Source: Watersipora subatra
Taxonomy: Eukaryota > Bryozoa > Gymnolaemata > Cheilostomatida > Watersiporidae
Direction: 5' to 3'
DNA length: 64,000 bases
Assembly (NCBI RefSeq): GCF_963576615.1
Contig: NC_088708.1
Span: 58,081,196-58,145,195, forward strand
How positions within the stretch are numbered: position 1 is the stretch's first letter; every line of letters starts with the position of its first letter. The position numbers and the translations under genes were made by a program. Shown piece after piece: positions 24,179-37,319 of this stretch. The notes below the pieces were generated by a model. That model was not told the origin of the DNA. It worked only from the letters and a program-made list of their open reading frames with translations, and ran no database searches.

Positions 24179-26649
24179 TAGTATTGATTGGAAAATTGTT
24201 TAAAAAATGGTTTAGAACTCATGTTTAGAAATTAGTTCATTAACTACCGGTTTGTCCTGCTTAAGAACAAAATGCAACTTCCTTCTATTGCTGTGAATCT
24301 AGTCATATTGTTATTTAATTCTCGGCAACTATGTATAATTACACAACTTTTCAGTAAACTAGTTACAAATTCTGTGTCAAGACAAAGAGCTTTAGAGACA
24401 AAACGCAATTCTGATGAATGTTCTTGAATTATGTAGGATGATACCAGATTTGCGAGCGTTAAGAAAAAATCAATATCTGTGCATTAATAAGTACTCACTG
24501 ATGCCCAGATGGAAAATGCATTCGCAGTAGATTTTGCTTGGATATCTATGTATTTGCAGTAGTAATGCAGTAGCAAGCATGTCATAGCTATACAGTATCC
24601 AATATAATTGCAGTATACAGGCAGTACAACTATGTCTAAAGTTCAGTAAGCAGTATTGGTGCAGTGGTGGTATTAACAGTGTTGCAGTGGCGGGCAACAC
24701 ACCTCTTGTCTGAAAAATGTCTAAATAAACCTATAGGCACCACTCGAGTTGTCTCACAGCATTCGCAAATACAGACAGCAAACTCTGAGTTTTAACCGGC
24801 TTCTCGGCATAAAAATAGTGGAGAAAAATATTAGTTGACCGACCTTGTCATTAAGATCATGAATCGTTGAGCAGCTAATGGAGCAACCTGCAAGTTGACC
24901 ATATCGTATTGCCAGAACCTCTTACAAAATCTGCAGTTTAATCACACATAAAAATCATTGCTCAATAAGCACTCAAACTACGTATACTGCGACGACTTCG
25001 TCAGCAGTATGAAAACTGCAACAAGCTCTCTAACAATCTAACAAAATCTATTTTACAGTTTTGAATTTCCCACAATACAATAGTGTGAATATCGGGATTG
25101 TTTGAAACTATTTTCATAATACAGATAATTTAAAAGGTTATAAACTGTGCTGGACAACAATAGCGTTAACCTTAATGAGACTTATTACTTCGCATTACCA
25201 CTTGGCAATTACATCCAGCTAGATAATTCCAATAATCAACAATTCTCTGTTAGCATGTCAAAAGAACAACTATGCTTTCACAGCCAAACTGGCGATTGCT
25301 CGACCATCTCAGCCATTAATCTATTCACGAGCAGCTTTGCAGTGTTACAGCAAGCCTATCGTTGCACAACAAGCGTGGTACCCGTGACTAAAATGACCAA
25401 TGCTACATAACACGTGGTAGCAGTAGCTACAGCAATAGAAATAAAAAACAGAGGACTTTTAATATTCGATGAATTACCGAGTTTTGACGAAAATATAGTC
25501 CATTTCATCGGTTCAAAAATCAAATAACTGTATCCACAGAAAATTATACGCATTAATAACAATTAAATATAAATTAGAATGATGCGGTATTCCCTTGTAT
25601 ACTCTTTTGTATGCCTAAATTATCACATTAATCAACTATCGAGCAAGGTAAGACCTTAAATAATGTTGCCCCACAAATTTAAAACAGCTGTTTAAATAAC
25701 TTTTAACATTCATGCTATGATTAACTAGCGTTAATTTTCACTTAGAGCAAGTTCGGTAAGTAAAAACCTACCGACTCAGAATCCTGCCGACAATGAGATA
25801 GTTGCGGTCATAAATGTACTCAATTTAACCGCTACAAACACCTTACGACTCTGTAATAACGACATAACTCTATACAATTTGTGGTAAAACGGTAACTACA
25901 GAAGTACCGTCGCGACGAGTGTACGCGTGAGAAAAGACAACTTCTCGTCATTTTAATTTACGAGTTGCAATCAGCTCTTAAGTTTGAAATGAGAGAAATT
26001 ACAAAAGTTGGGAATATAAGATTCAGTGATCTATACGTATGGCCATTGTTTGTTATACACATCATTTGGGGGCGTCTCAAATGGAATGTCTAAACCTACA
26101 ATAAAACATGTTATCACAAAAATCAATGCTGCATGGATATCTGGCAGATAGTCTCATCTGAGCAGCAGCTGCTAAAACTAAGCGCGTGTGCAGCTGCCAA
26201 CAACAATAAACTTATAATAATTAAAATAATGTTAAAGAAACGTCATAGAATAAAAGAATGCAAATTTTCAGTGTCACGAAAAATATAAATGATCAGAAGT
26301 TGATTCTCAAAAGACTCCGTGTTGACTTTCTATCACCTCAAGTCAGACTCGTTAGTATATAACATTGTATATTATTAAACAAAATATTCGCTTTGCCAGA
26401 TTTGTGCTATATTGAAACATACTTTTTTATTTAATCATAAATACTGACAGAAAGTCAATAATTTAAACTAACCATGTAGCATGACGAAAAACTAAGCAAA
26501 AAAATATTCAGTTGGCTTGCTTTGAATATTCTCTATTAGTCTTCAATTTCTTGGCAAACATTATTAAAGTTAATAAATACATTATACTTTGTGAGTGATA
26601 AGATATTGTTGCAGAAAAACAAATATATCAAAGTTGACAAATGGTCAGT
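24179..26649. other. Gene-poor DNA
   Basis: Short open frames (for example 25147-25410) show no domain, no splice context and no codon bias. A TTTATT at 26426-26431 could be the RNF181 polyadenylation signal on the minus strand. Confidence 0.5.
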
Positions 26650-28164
26650 TCATCCGAACATCGAGTCGTGCAAAGATTCCAATTCATACTTCCTTTGATT
26701 CTCACGTGACTTATGCTTCTTCATCGCTTCATACGCCTCATCGTCAGTTGGAAGTTCAAACCTATATGAGAAAATAAAAACAGTCAATAATTACACAACA
26801 GTTAATTAGAATGATGTAAGAAAACAACTTTCATAACATATTCTCTAAAATAGATGCAAACTTTTCGTAACAACAGAAGCACTTGTAAGACTGGAAAGTG
26901 AGCATATACCTGCACTCAGGGCATGTGTTTGTCTTTTTTAGCCAAGGAATAATGCAGCTGCTGTGAAACTTGTGGGAACAAGGAAGAAGCTTTGGTTTAT
27001 CCTCAGTTGTATATTCAGCTCGACAAACAGCACACATGAACTCTTCATTGATGTCACTTTCGTTGACCTAACATAATATGTATTTTTATGACATGGTAAG
27101 TAAACACAAAAAGATATTGATTATGAAAAGACAGATGAAAACAAAATAAATAAGCATCAGTATCAACAGTTGATCAAACTTGATATTAAAATCTAACAAA
27201 TTGTTAGATTGCCAGCTAACAAATTGTTTAAACAGATCCATTACCAAAAACCACTAACCAAAGCAATTGTGTCCAGTGGATTTTACATTAGTTACAAAAT
27301 TTATCTAGCCTTTGTTAATATATTTAGAGATTCTGGCGCAACATAAAGAGCATTGTATGCCTGTCTGTATACAGTACATTCTATTGAGCACTGAAAAGCA
27401 CAGCATTATTGAGAATATTGTAACGGTTATTAAAACCCATATAGCCTACATTACATTTGGTTATTCCTTTCATATTCGCTCGAAATAATTAGCAAATTAG
27501 GAATATTTGGAAACCATCAAAAGTGGTATTATATATTAGACATGTAATTCCAGTATCTTTCATACTTGTGCCTTTGTTAAAAACAGCATCAAGCTTTATT
27601 ATTTTAGACATACCCATAGGCCTACAGCAAGGTTTGCAACAAACGGCTACTGGTGAAAAAGGATGGTCCACGCTCCACCACCATAATGTAAAAGTTTCCT
27701 AGCTTTCATTAAACCAAATAGATTTCAATACAGCGACGTTTATTAATTGAATAAAAACATAAAACTTTCGTTCCCTTGAACAGCCTTATTGATGTTTACG
27801 AGAGCAGTCCGGACTAATATTAATTGTATGTGGCAGAAAAGAGAAAAATACATGTAGGGGGGCCTACATTGTATTTGATAGTCATCAATGTTTCAAGTAT
27901 TTAAAAAACACTACTCGCAAAAGCTTTTTAGATACTCCGTGACTACGTAAAATGCTTAGTCAAAATACGCTGTACCTCAAGTTCAGGTAGTTGTTTGACA
28001 ACTTCCTGAGAGGCTGGTGGTGACGATTGAATTTGTCCAAAAAGTTCTTGAAATTCTTCCATATAACCACCTTCCTGAAGCATCCGTGCTAAATGTAGCA
28101 AATGATCAGGAGATTGCCCATGACCTAAAGGCTCACAGTTGTGTTCATCAAAATAAGACGCCAT
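26650..28164 (-). CDS. RNF181: E3 ubiquitin ligase RNF181
   Basis: Three exons splice in phase: 28164-27976, 27067-26910 and 26761-26650 (stop TGA), giving 152 residues; human RNF181 has 153. The N-terminus MASYFDEHNCEP is nearly that of vertebrate RNF181. The RING-H2 ligands are C75, C78, C93, H95, H98, C101, C112 and C115, with W105 before the last pair (CIIPWLKKTNTCPECR), the site that recruits E2 enzymes. The C-terminal tail YELPTDDE-like segment (FELPTDDEAYE) followed by a basic/acidic helix is also kept. It transfers ubiquitin from an E2 to substrates in the cytosol. All parts are present and the gene looks functional. The MULE transposon begins about 205 bp upstream of its ATG. Confidence 0.96.
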
Positions 28165-28368
28165 ACTTTATAACTCGGCGTAACGCAGTAAATCCTCAAA
28201 GGTTTCCAGAGCAGCAAACCGACACCTGATAAAGTCTAAAACAGTATATACCGTTACTTTAGTTGTGACTTCAAAAACTCGAATCCTCTTAAATAAGTGA
28301 GTAAGGGTCATAAGACCCAAAACATTCAATTAATCATATCACGCAGCATTTTCTATTGGTTTAAGAAC
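28165..28368 (-). promoter_or_regulatory. Residual RNF181 promoter/5' UTR
   Basis: About 200 bp between the RNF181 ATG and the MULE target duplication. A CCAAT motif on the minus strand (ATTGG at about 28354-28358) lies just inside the MULE boundary. Promoter role is inferred from position. Confidence 0.4.
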
Positions 28369-28377
28369 GATCGTAAT
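28369..28377. repeat. Left 9-bp target duplication of the MULE
   Basis: GATCGTAAT, identical to 39354-39362, immediately outside the inverted termini. Confidence 0.9.
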
Positions 28378-28440
28378 CGTTTTTTCTTAAGAAAGACTTT
28401 TTAGCAGCTGACGTTTTAGGCGCAAAATTCAGTAATCTCC
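28378..28440. repeat. Left inverted terminus of the MULE
   Basis: Matches the reverse complement of about 39292-39353: palindromic TTTCTTAAGAAA, then GACTTTTTAGCAGCTGACG and AGGCGCAAAATT-like sequence. Short for a MULE, whose terminal repeats are often longer than 100 bp. Confidence 0.85.
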
Positions 28441-28658
28441 CGCCTGATGACGATATATTTCCCGCCACGATCACTTCCATTTAGTACTTGTCGTGCGAAT
28501 GCAAGCTTACCGTTCGGTGCAGATCTCTGAACATAGTGACCGCATTTAGCTGTTATTTCTGTCATTCTACCCTGTGAGTTATTTAAAACACGTGGCTATT
28601 TCATGCTTTTATTTGGCTTTTTTGTTATCAAACATAGGTACAGGTATTCTTGCAGTGA

Positions 28659-31600
28659 ATGAAGTGCGCCATGTCCACAAAGCAACAGCTCATGTTTGCT
28701 GATAGCCTCTCAGACGCCCTATCACTCATCAAGGAACATGAAATAGAATATATGGTGAAGTATATAAGTTTTAATGGAAAACTCAGCAAACTCAGGAGCG
28801 ATTCTGAAAACAAACCTATATCGTTGCCAGGTCAGTACGATCTACATGTATTTTCTTGGTAGTTATCACGGAGTGTTTTTCTTACCAGGTAATCTTTGCA
28901 ATGTGTAGCGGCTGGACTGGATGTACGTGTAAGTGCACAAGACTTGTTAATATATTTCAATCTCTCAGTTTGGAAACGCACTTTATTTCATCATTGCCCA
29001 TTTTACGAATTCAATTGTAATGTGTCTGCTCGTGGGTGTAAAGGGACGTGTGCGCTATCCGGAGTGTTAATCAATAGTGACATTTTACAAACGATGGATG
29101 AGCCTTTCGACATGCAGATTTCTCTGCACTAGAGTCCTCAATTATTGGGTGGAATCTATGATCAAAATACTTTCATCTACAATTACAAAAGCAGCATTTT
29201 AATATCTTTAACTTCGTATTTTTTTCAGCAATTGCACATAATTTTTGATAAATAGGCTTTCTAATAGCTTAACTTTTTTCTAGATGTCCAGAAACGGAGA
29301 GTGGTCGCCTATCAGGGAAAGGCTGTTGTAAAGTTAGGATCAGTGACCCTAGCATGTCAGCATGGAGCAGACCATAATGCTGGAAAGAAGTTGAAATTAA
29401 AATTAGCTGTGAGTAAGCTTTATGTTTATGCTAAGGTCTATGTTTCTTATTTTTTGCAAGTAAAATCTGTAATAGCCAGAACATATAACGAACATACAAT
29501 CAAGGTTGTAATTCAGCAAATCAGGAACAATCACATTCACGCCCATAGTAGACATTCTGCCCGATTTAAGATGCTTTCAGACTATAGCAAACCATTGTCA
29601 TACTGTTTTATTTAATTTGTTCCAGTGTTGGCATTGCAAGGCATCAATTTCTAAATGAGAAGTACAAAAACCCATAGAAATTACCTAATGCAAACACCCT
29701 CTGGTAAAATTCATCAAAAGTTTGTATGCGTACTGTACATAATAAAATTCAGTAACAAAATAATACTTGAGTAATAATACAAACGAATACTTGGCAAATA
29801 GCATATCGGCATCTTTGTTATTTCAACGTAATCAGCACACCAACTGCCAAATTTTAATTTCAAGAACAATGTTTGCTGATATCGTATGCCAAAAAATGTT
29901 GTATGGTGAAGGCAAAAATACGTCGCCTGCCTTCCACACTGTACGATGATCAAATCGTATAGCAGGGTCTTCATAACCCGAAGGCGCACTATACATGTAA
30001 CAAAGAATCTGCTCAATTACTATTGACTAACTATTGTTTTTGTTGGTGTAAACTCAGATTAAATAATTTCAGATATAATGCTCAAACATATAATCAATGC
30101 TAATCAGCATACAGACGGTTCCCTACTTACGAACATTCGAGTTACGAACAACCCGTACATACGAACAGGTCTGCGCGTATGTCCGCCGCTAATACCGACG
30201 GTATTACCGACGTATTAGCGGCAGAAATAGGCACTACTCAGAAGCCCAATCCAGCATCCACCTTTCTCTGCCCAGTTCGTTGCAGCGCATAAGTGCGTGA
30301 ATGTATCTCCAGTGCGTAAAGAACTTTTTTATTTTTACTGTACGTATTGTAAAGGAATTTGCCGGCCTTTACTTTATTGGTTACCCTACTAATATAGCAC
30401 TGAAGCAACTTACGAACAAATTCACCTTACGAACAATCGTTCGGAACGTAACTCGTTCGTAGGTTGGGAACCGTCTGTATTTCTGAGGTACAATATTCGT
30501 GAGTATTGCAAATATGCGTTGTTGTAGCAACATAGTTTGCAAGGAGGTAACTTCCTGATGAAGTGTTCAATTTTGGATTTTTGTATTGTTAAATATCTTG
30601 TAGGCTGAGCAAACTCAGAATAAGGATCACGACTTCGAAAAGAAAAAAGTCTATATACAGGACTCATGGAAACTTAGCTGCCCTGCTAAAGCCCACATAG
30701 ATCGGCAAATAGTTATTACTGGATTTGAGGTAACTCATCAATAACAAATTCATAATTCAGATGGCCATCACAATTTTTGAGCAGGTCCAATGTATTTTAT
30801 CATTCCTTCGTGTCGCAGGCGCGTCCTTGCTCGATTACCGAGGATTATGTTCAACACTCCATTCTAAACTAAATGAACTGAATTAAATGGTTTGATTCCT
30901 ACTGATACATTTCAGCTTGACCACATGTGTGGCAGCCAGAAAGATAGGCACTGGCAATTAATTGCCTCATCTACGCATGCGTTGAAGATGGGACAATGTT
31001 CTCTCAAGGAGAGATTCATAATTAGCATTTCTCATGCATCTGAGCACCAAGGTCATCCAATTGGTGAGGTAAGCAAAACAATGTTTAAAAATCACAATGT
31101 GAATGCATCACTGTGCAGAATATAATGCTAATTTATATATAAATCTCAATGTTTGTCTTCCTTGCTTTTGTCTGTGCAGCTATAGAGTTTTAAGAACAAG
31201 AAACCCTCCCGTGAACCGGTTTTCAACTTTATCAATCGTTCATGGCTTCATGTTAAACACTGCAGCTAGTAGTTTTACGTGTGAAATCATACCGGAAGAA
31301 AAAGTGTTTGAGAATTTCCAGACGAAAAATGCATGCCGATAATGCTAAAACTCATATAGGCAACAAGACTAAGGCTGTGAAAATATGTTCCCGTTTATCA
31401 TGTTATTTTTTCATATGCTTACACAATGGCTTATATATATATGACCTGGTGTCAGCAACACCCTAGCAACATCCTTAAGGGTGTTGCTAATCTATATGCC
31501 TGGTCTATTTTATCTACCAATTTAAAACCCAATTTGCTCTCATTCATGCATCAATATATAGAATATCATTCAATATGTGATTTTCTCTTTAGCATTCAGG

Positions 31601-34600
31601 ATATCTCCCAATGGATAATCGAGTACAAGACCGTGTGACATATATAGTCAACAAGCTATATGTTACGCAAACAAAATTGGTTGCCAAGCATCTAGCTGAC
31701 TTTGTAGAAACCAATTTGTTTCACGGAAATCCGCCACCTAAATCTAATAGAAGGTTCTATCCATCAGCCAAAGAGTTAAAGAACTGTATAGATCGTGTCA
31801 CAGCTGCTAACCAGTAAGTTATCCAATGCCTGATCAAAACCTTTTAATGTCTAACCGTATAATGCCTATGCCATGAGCTCTTAAGCAAAATAACAGTGAG
31901 ATTTTACAATTCATCCATAGAGATTCAGTCGTGAAACAAAGTACTTTAATTTCATAAGGATGGCCAGATTGCTATAGATAAGCTTGACTTGGTTTCGCAG
32001 GGATGGAATTCTATAATATGCGGTTTATATTTTTGTGTTATCTCAAAGATATTGTTTGACTTTTCAGTACCCATTCTGATGACCAAGACAACGTTGCAGA
32101 GCTCCTCAGGCGCCTCGATCCAAACAATCGATGGAGTTTTCGAAAATCAACTGATACTGGAGAAAAGCTGATGCTTGTGCATCAGACCAGGGATCAGCAA
32201 CAACTTCTGTACAAATATGGCAACGAGATATGTTTACTTGACGCTACACACAAAACTACACGCTATGGATTACCATTGTTCTTCATCGTGGTAAAAGCTA
32301 ACGTTAATTATCAGATTATAGCTAGTTTTGTAGTCCTCGAAGAGACCGATGAAGCTATCAAAGAGGCGATAGCTGTAGTCAAGTCCTGGAATCAGTCCTG
32401 GCAGCCAAAGTCGTGGATGGTAGACTGCTGCGCTGCTGAAATATCAGCCGTCAGCACTATATTTCCTGGTAATCACATTACAGATTTTGTTATTCCATAC
32501 TGCATTGACTTAATGATCACATGCTATTGAAAATTTAAAAGGTGACGTGAGAAAGACATGTTTGCTCAGTACAGATTAGCTGCCAACATCCCAGGGATAA
32601 ATTGCTTAGTTTTCACATAGTTTTGTCTAAAGCTGTGATCTTGTAGATTGAGATTAATTAATGAAGATTTAGCCTGTTCGGCATGTGATGACCTTCCTGT
32701 TTCAAGGCGCAAATCATTGCTAAGATGTCATTCAAATTCAGTGTTAGAAAGAGTTAATAGTTAAAAGCATTTCACAGTAAAATCTTTTTCAGATTCTACT
32801 ATACTTGTGTGTGACTTTCACCGTCTTCAAGCCTGGAATCGTTGGTTGGTAAAGGGTACCAACAACATCAATAAAGATGTCCAAAAAAATCTAAAGAAAC
32901 TCCTTGGAGAAGTTGCTAAAAGCCAGACAGAGGGTAAGACAAAAAGCTCATCAATACTTCAATACAGCGCTATTGTCACTTCAAAAATGCCAGCCCTTCA
33001 TACTTTTTTCTTTCAAAAAAACATTTACTTGACTGCAACGTGGCAGGCTGTATATTAAATTCACTTGAATTTTGATTGACATATTTTAAAAGGAACATTA
33101 TATCGATACCAACTCTGGTATAAATGAGTTAGTTATGCAAATGCAAACTATCTCTGATTTGAAATGCTCAGGTAGAACAAGTTCCTATATGCGTGTACAC
33201 ACACATTGTGCAAAGACTGTTGTCCAATGTGCGTGCGCCCGCACATTTTGTGCACAAAGTAATTTGTGCTTAAAACCAAGCTACCATGTTCCCTCTCTAT
33301 TATAGCAATATACCTTCAGAATATAAAGGAGCTGCAAGGCAGCAAAGAATGGATAAACCACAAGAACGTACAAGCGTACTTCAACCAAACATGGTTTAGC
33401 AATGGAATGCACAAGGTGCGGTTGTCAGTACACTGATTAATTGGGTTAAAGAAGATGTTTATATTTATTTATTATTGTTCTGAAGAATGATTTGAAATAC
33501 TTTGAAACTTGATGTGAATTGTATTGTAAAGTTACAGAGCTCTATTGTAAAGCATCTATATTTATTCAAATTTTTTATTGACAGCAGCATAATTATGGAA
33601 AAAATTTACCTGCAAGTCCACGGTTGTTCTGGTTCAGATGAACTACACAGATGAAATATTTGCAGAGAATCATAGATTATAAATCCGAATTTAAAATGAA
33701 TTAGATTGATCTGGTTTTTTCTTTTCAAATCAGAGATGGGTGAAATGTTTTCGCCTCACAAGAGAGCTGAGGGCTGTCAACACCAACAATGGCATTGAAG
33801 CTATAAATCGGGCAGCCAAAGCTGAAATAGCTGCAGGAGCACGGGCACAAACTCTGACGGCAATGATGGGGAAACTTATGCGTTGGCTTGCAGCTCATCA
33901 CAAGAAGTAAGATTTGTAATCACCAGAAGTATGTCACACATAATAATGATTCTAATATCAAAGCTGATGCTGTGGTAAAAATAAGTACATATAAAAGTTA
34001 TTAAAAAAGACAAGTGTGTCCAAGTTTTGCATTTGTAGCTACAGTAGGACTGCCCTGCGATGATAGTTTCCTGCAACTATTTTTTAGGTATGTAGATAGA
34101 AATATAAGATTCAGCTCTATGTCAAGACGGTATGCAAAGGACATTCCAGCAGCTCTCCACAACAGACCCCATGACTTTGTGAAACATGTGATTAAAAGGC
34201 TGGAAAGCGCAAGAGAACTTTTATGCTCTAACTCACCTGAACAATATATAGTTGATGCTAAAAGTTCAATGCCATCATGTTCATGTGAGGATTTCTCACG
34301 TCACTCTTTCCCGTGCAAACACATCATCAGACATTGGTTTGATGAGGATGGGCAGTTATGCATTCCAAGCAATCTTACAGTTACCCCATGGATCTGCCTT
34401 GATGTCTGTGATGGTACTAAAGAAGATAATGCATACACACCTCCCACAAAGTTGTCTACATATACAAAGGCTATTCCACAGTGCTTCCCAAATGAGTTTA
34501 CTTCAGATGAAAGTACATTAGCAAAGTTACTTGGAAAAATCCGGGCGTTTGCGGATGACATCAAAAGTTGGACTTACAACTGTGTTGAGAAGGATGTCGC

Positions 34601-37319
34601 GAAAACCGTCTTGCAGAGATTAGAAGAAATGCAGCCTTTATGTGTTGGAACCAACATCAAAGCCAACCTAATCGTGCGACCTTCAACAAGTGGTAAACAA
34701 CGTCGACTCACTCTCAGAGATGGGGGTCTGAAGAGGAGGCGCAGGATGCCACTTAAATACCGACGTCGTTTAGCTGGAATTACATCAGTTCCTCTTGCGG
34801 AAACATTGGACGACTGCTTTCCAACTAACCAGTATTCTGGTCCCGAATTGGAATTGGTTGGAAGGCAAGTTATAATTTCAAAACAGTTTTCCTTTTCTCC
34901 TGCAGATTTCATGGCAGCGACGCTTCTCCTTCAAAAAGCATCGTTACTTATTACCAATGCCCACGAAGAAACTGAAGAAATAGCAATGGAATCAATCCTT
35001 GCTCAAAAAAAATCTTGAGATTTGAGTTGTAAATTGGTTACTCACTTAGCTTTTTTATATCTACCCATTTTTTTACTTAAAGAATACAGTGATAATGCTT
35101 GCTGTATTTATCACCTACAGTGAGAAGAAAAAGTACCCACAAGATCCGAACAGCAGCATTCAGATAAGCAGTGTGTGGCTGGCAGATGATGACATGGAGC
35201 TTGCAGTCAATCTCATCAGGTTCCAATGGCCCGATATAAAAACTCAAGCGCCGTGTTACATTCAACGTCCAGGAGGTTTTGATACTGCGAATCATTCTAA
35301 ATATGTTCAGGTAATATGCCCTGTTAATGAATGATGAAGCAGTCTGTTAATCTGGTTTGTGGATGTAGTTACTGTAATCATTCCATGATAACGGCTTCAT
35401 TTAACAATTCATTTGATCATTTTCAATCATATGGCGAGGATCCACTACCAGATATCTTAGCTTTCATTATCTTTTTTAAGTCAGGTATATGTATGACTAT
35501 ATTGTCAAGTGATGGCAAGTTCCAATTGTTTTACAGATCCTGCACACTAATGGGAACCATTGGCTGGCTTGCACCAACATTGGATCCAGTACATTTGTAC
35601 GATTATTTGATTCTCTTGCCTTTGACCTTGACGATCAAGCTCTGAAAGGGATTGCCAGTAAGTGTTTGTGCAAACAAGATACAAAGCTTGCTCTTACTCA
35701 ATTTTTAAAGGTGTACATCGTGATTGTACACCACATCACAAGATAGAGACTGATATTTAAACCTAACAATGATTTGTCTTGCCTAAATTCATAAAGCGAA
35801 GTCGGGTAAAAATTGACATTGAATAATCACTTGGCCGACTCACAGGAGATTGATCATGCCCATAACTTGGCTACCAGATCATGCCTTAGATCTAAATTTC
35901 TGGTTCTCATGAATTCTTGGAGAGAAGTCACAAATGCTGCTCGGATCAACACTTTGCATCTATAGCACAGGCAGATAAACATAGTGGTATTGTATTTTTA
36001 TCAAGAAAAGTGTTACCTCACAGACCTGCGCGTTTGCTAATTAAATACATTTATGTTATGCACCATCTGGATACATTAGTATTCATTCATTTTTTCAAAA
36101 CTGCAGTTTGTACTTTGGTTTTACCTGCAGGTTTACACAAGACCCTGGCACCACATCTGCGGCTCCGATGGGAAAGTGTGCAGAGGCAAGATGGAGCCAA
36201 TGACTGCGGGCTATTTGCAATCGCTTTCTTGGTAGAGACACTATTTGGGTTCAACCCGGCCAAGGTATAAGGTTATGTGGATTTAATTTATGACATTCCA
36301 CTTTTGTTTTGATGAAAGGAAACATTGTTTTTTATATATTAACTTCTGGAAACCAACTTTCACATTTGCAGCAATTTGAGTTCAGAAATCAATTTTGTCC
36401 ATCGTTCCCTATGCATTCAACTATATGTACAATGACTAAATAACAATCTTTTGATGATATGTTTCTATGCTGACTTGCAGATAAAACCCAAGTAAGAAGG
36501 GTAAGAGCAATTACTGCTGTGCTACTGCACTTAAGAGTGGCTTGGTTTCAATATAACCCTTATGTGACCTTGCACTGCATAATCGGTCATTTACGTGTGC
36601 CAACATTGACTCGCTAATGATGTGTACCACGCTTATAACATATTTTCAGATTAAGATTCCTAATATTAACCCAACCTAATAATCTGTTCTGTTAACAACC
36701 TGTGTGGTATTTATCTTCCTACTATTTCTAATTTTAAGTAGAGTAGACACTCTTACAAAGTAATCCATTCCAGCAGTGTTAACGTTATAAGGAATTTACG
36801 TTATTCAAATAGTAAAATGCATGTGGATTGCCTGATCTGTTCCAAGATATCTCTAAACTCACCCCTTTGGTCATACAGATTAGTAAATCACATTTGTACT
36901 CAACAGGTGACTTTTGACCAGAAACTGTTACGCATGCATTTGTTCAACTGCCTGAAAGAGGGAGAGTTTACACGGTTCCCCAAGTGCTTAGAGGAAAAAA
37001 GGCGGGTTCGCTCAAAATACGTGACAGTGAAGGTAAAAAAAACCCTGTGCATCAGTTTCTGAATTATTGTGGAGGCAGAAAATATAAAGATAAGCAATGT
37101 TCAACATATCAACTTTTTCGTATAAATATGCATAGTTTGAATTTTTGTTCGGTCTTTCAGGTTTACTGCAAGTGCAGATTGACATGGCGAAGAGATGGAG
37201 AGGAAGGGGTGGAATGTGACCAGTGTGGGGACTGGTATCATTCCCATTGTGTGGGACTACCCATTGGCTACACCATTGGGAAACATATCATCCCCTACAG
37301 ATGTGACAGCTGTATTTAA
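28659..37319 (+). CDS. MULE transposase with SWIM, Ulp1 protease and PHD finger
   Basis: Fifteen exons agree in phase throughout: 28659-28830, 29284-29408, 30604-30729, 30916-31068, 31593-31813, 32068-32468, 32793-32933, 33306-33415, 33734-33906, 34088-34864, 35121-35310, 35537-35657, 36131-36264, 36907-37032 and 37161-37319, giving 1,042 residues. A stop (TGA) directly precedes the ATG. Residues 1-270 resemble the N-terminal region of animal MULE/CARF-like proteins. The transposase core has candidate acids D324 (LLDATHKTT), D385 (WMVDCCAAE) and E505 (NTNNGIE), plus C406/H409 in CDFHRLQAW. A SWIM finger is C605-x-C607...C617-x-H619. Residues 815-948 form a C48 (Ulp1/SENP) cysteine protease: W819, H871 (GNHW), D888, Q923 and C929 (QDGANDCGLF). 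Residues 993-1041 are a PHD-type finger (C993, C995, C1009, C1012, H1017, C1020, C1038, C1041). Intron 10 uses a GC donor (AG|GCAAGT). It likely acts in the nucleus to cut and join the element; the SUMO-protease and PHD roles are inferred. Confidence 0.92.
30112..30477. mobile_element. TA-flanked MITE inside MULE intron 2
   Basis: The inverted ends begin CAGACGGTTCCCTACTTACG (left) and CAGACGGTTCCCAACCTACG (right, read inward), flanked by TA on both sides. It is 366 bp without coding, as for non-autonomous Tc1/mariner/pogo elements. It must be younger than, or have travelled with, the host MULE. Confidence 0.88.

Noticed and set aside
25147-25562. Open frames on both strands, 87 and 68 residues
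   Set aside because: No splice context, no domain, composition like the surrounding non-coding DNA.
34252-34912. Frames of 87-112 residues overlapping the long SWIM exon
   Set aside because: Shadows of the transposase exon in other frames and on the other strand.
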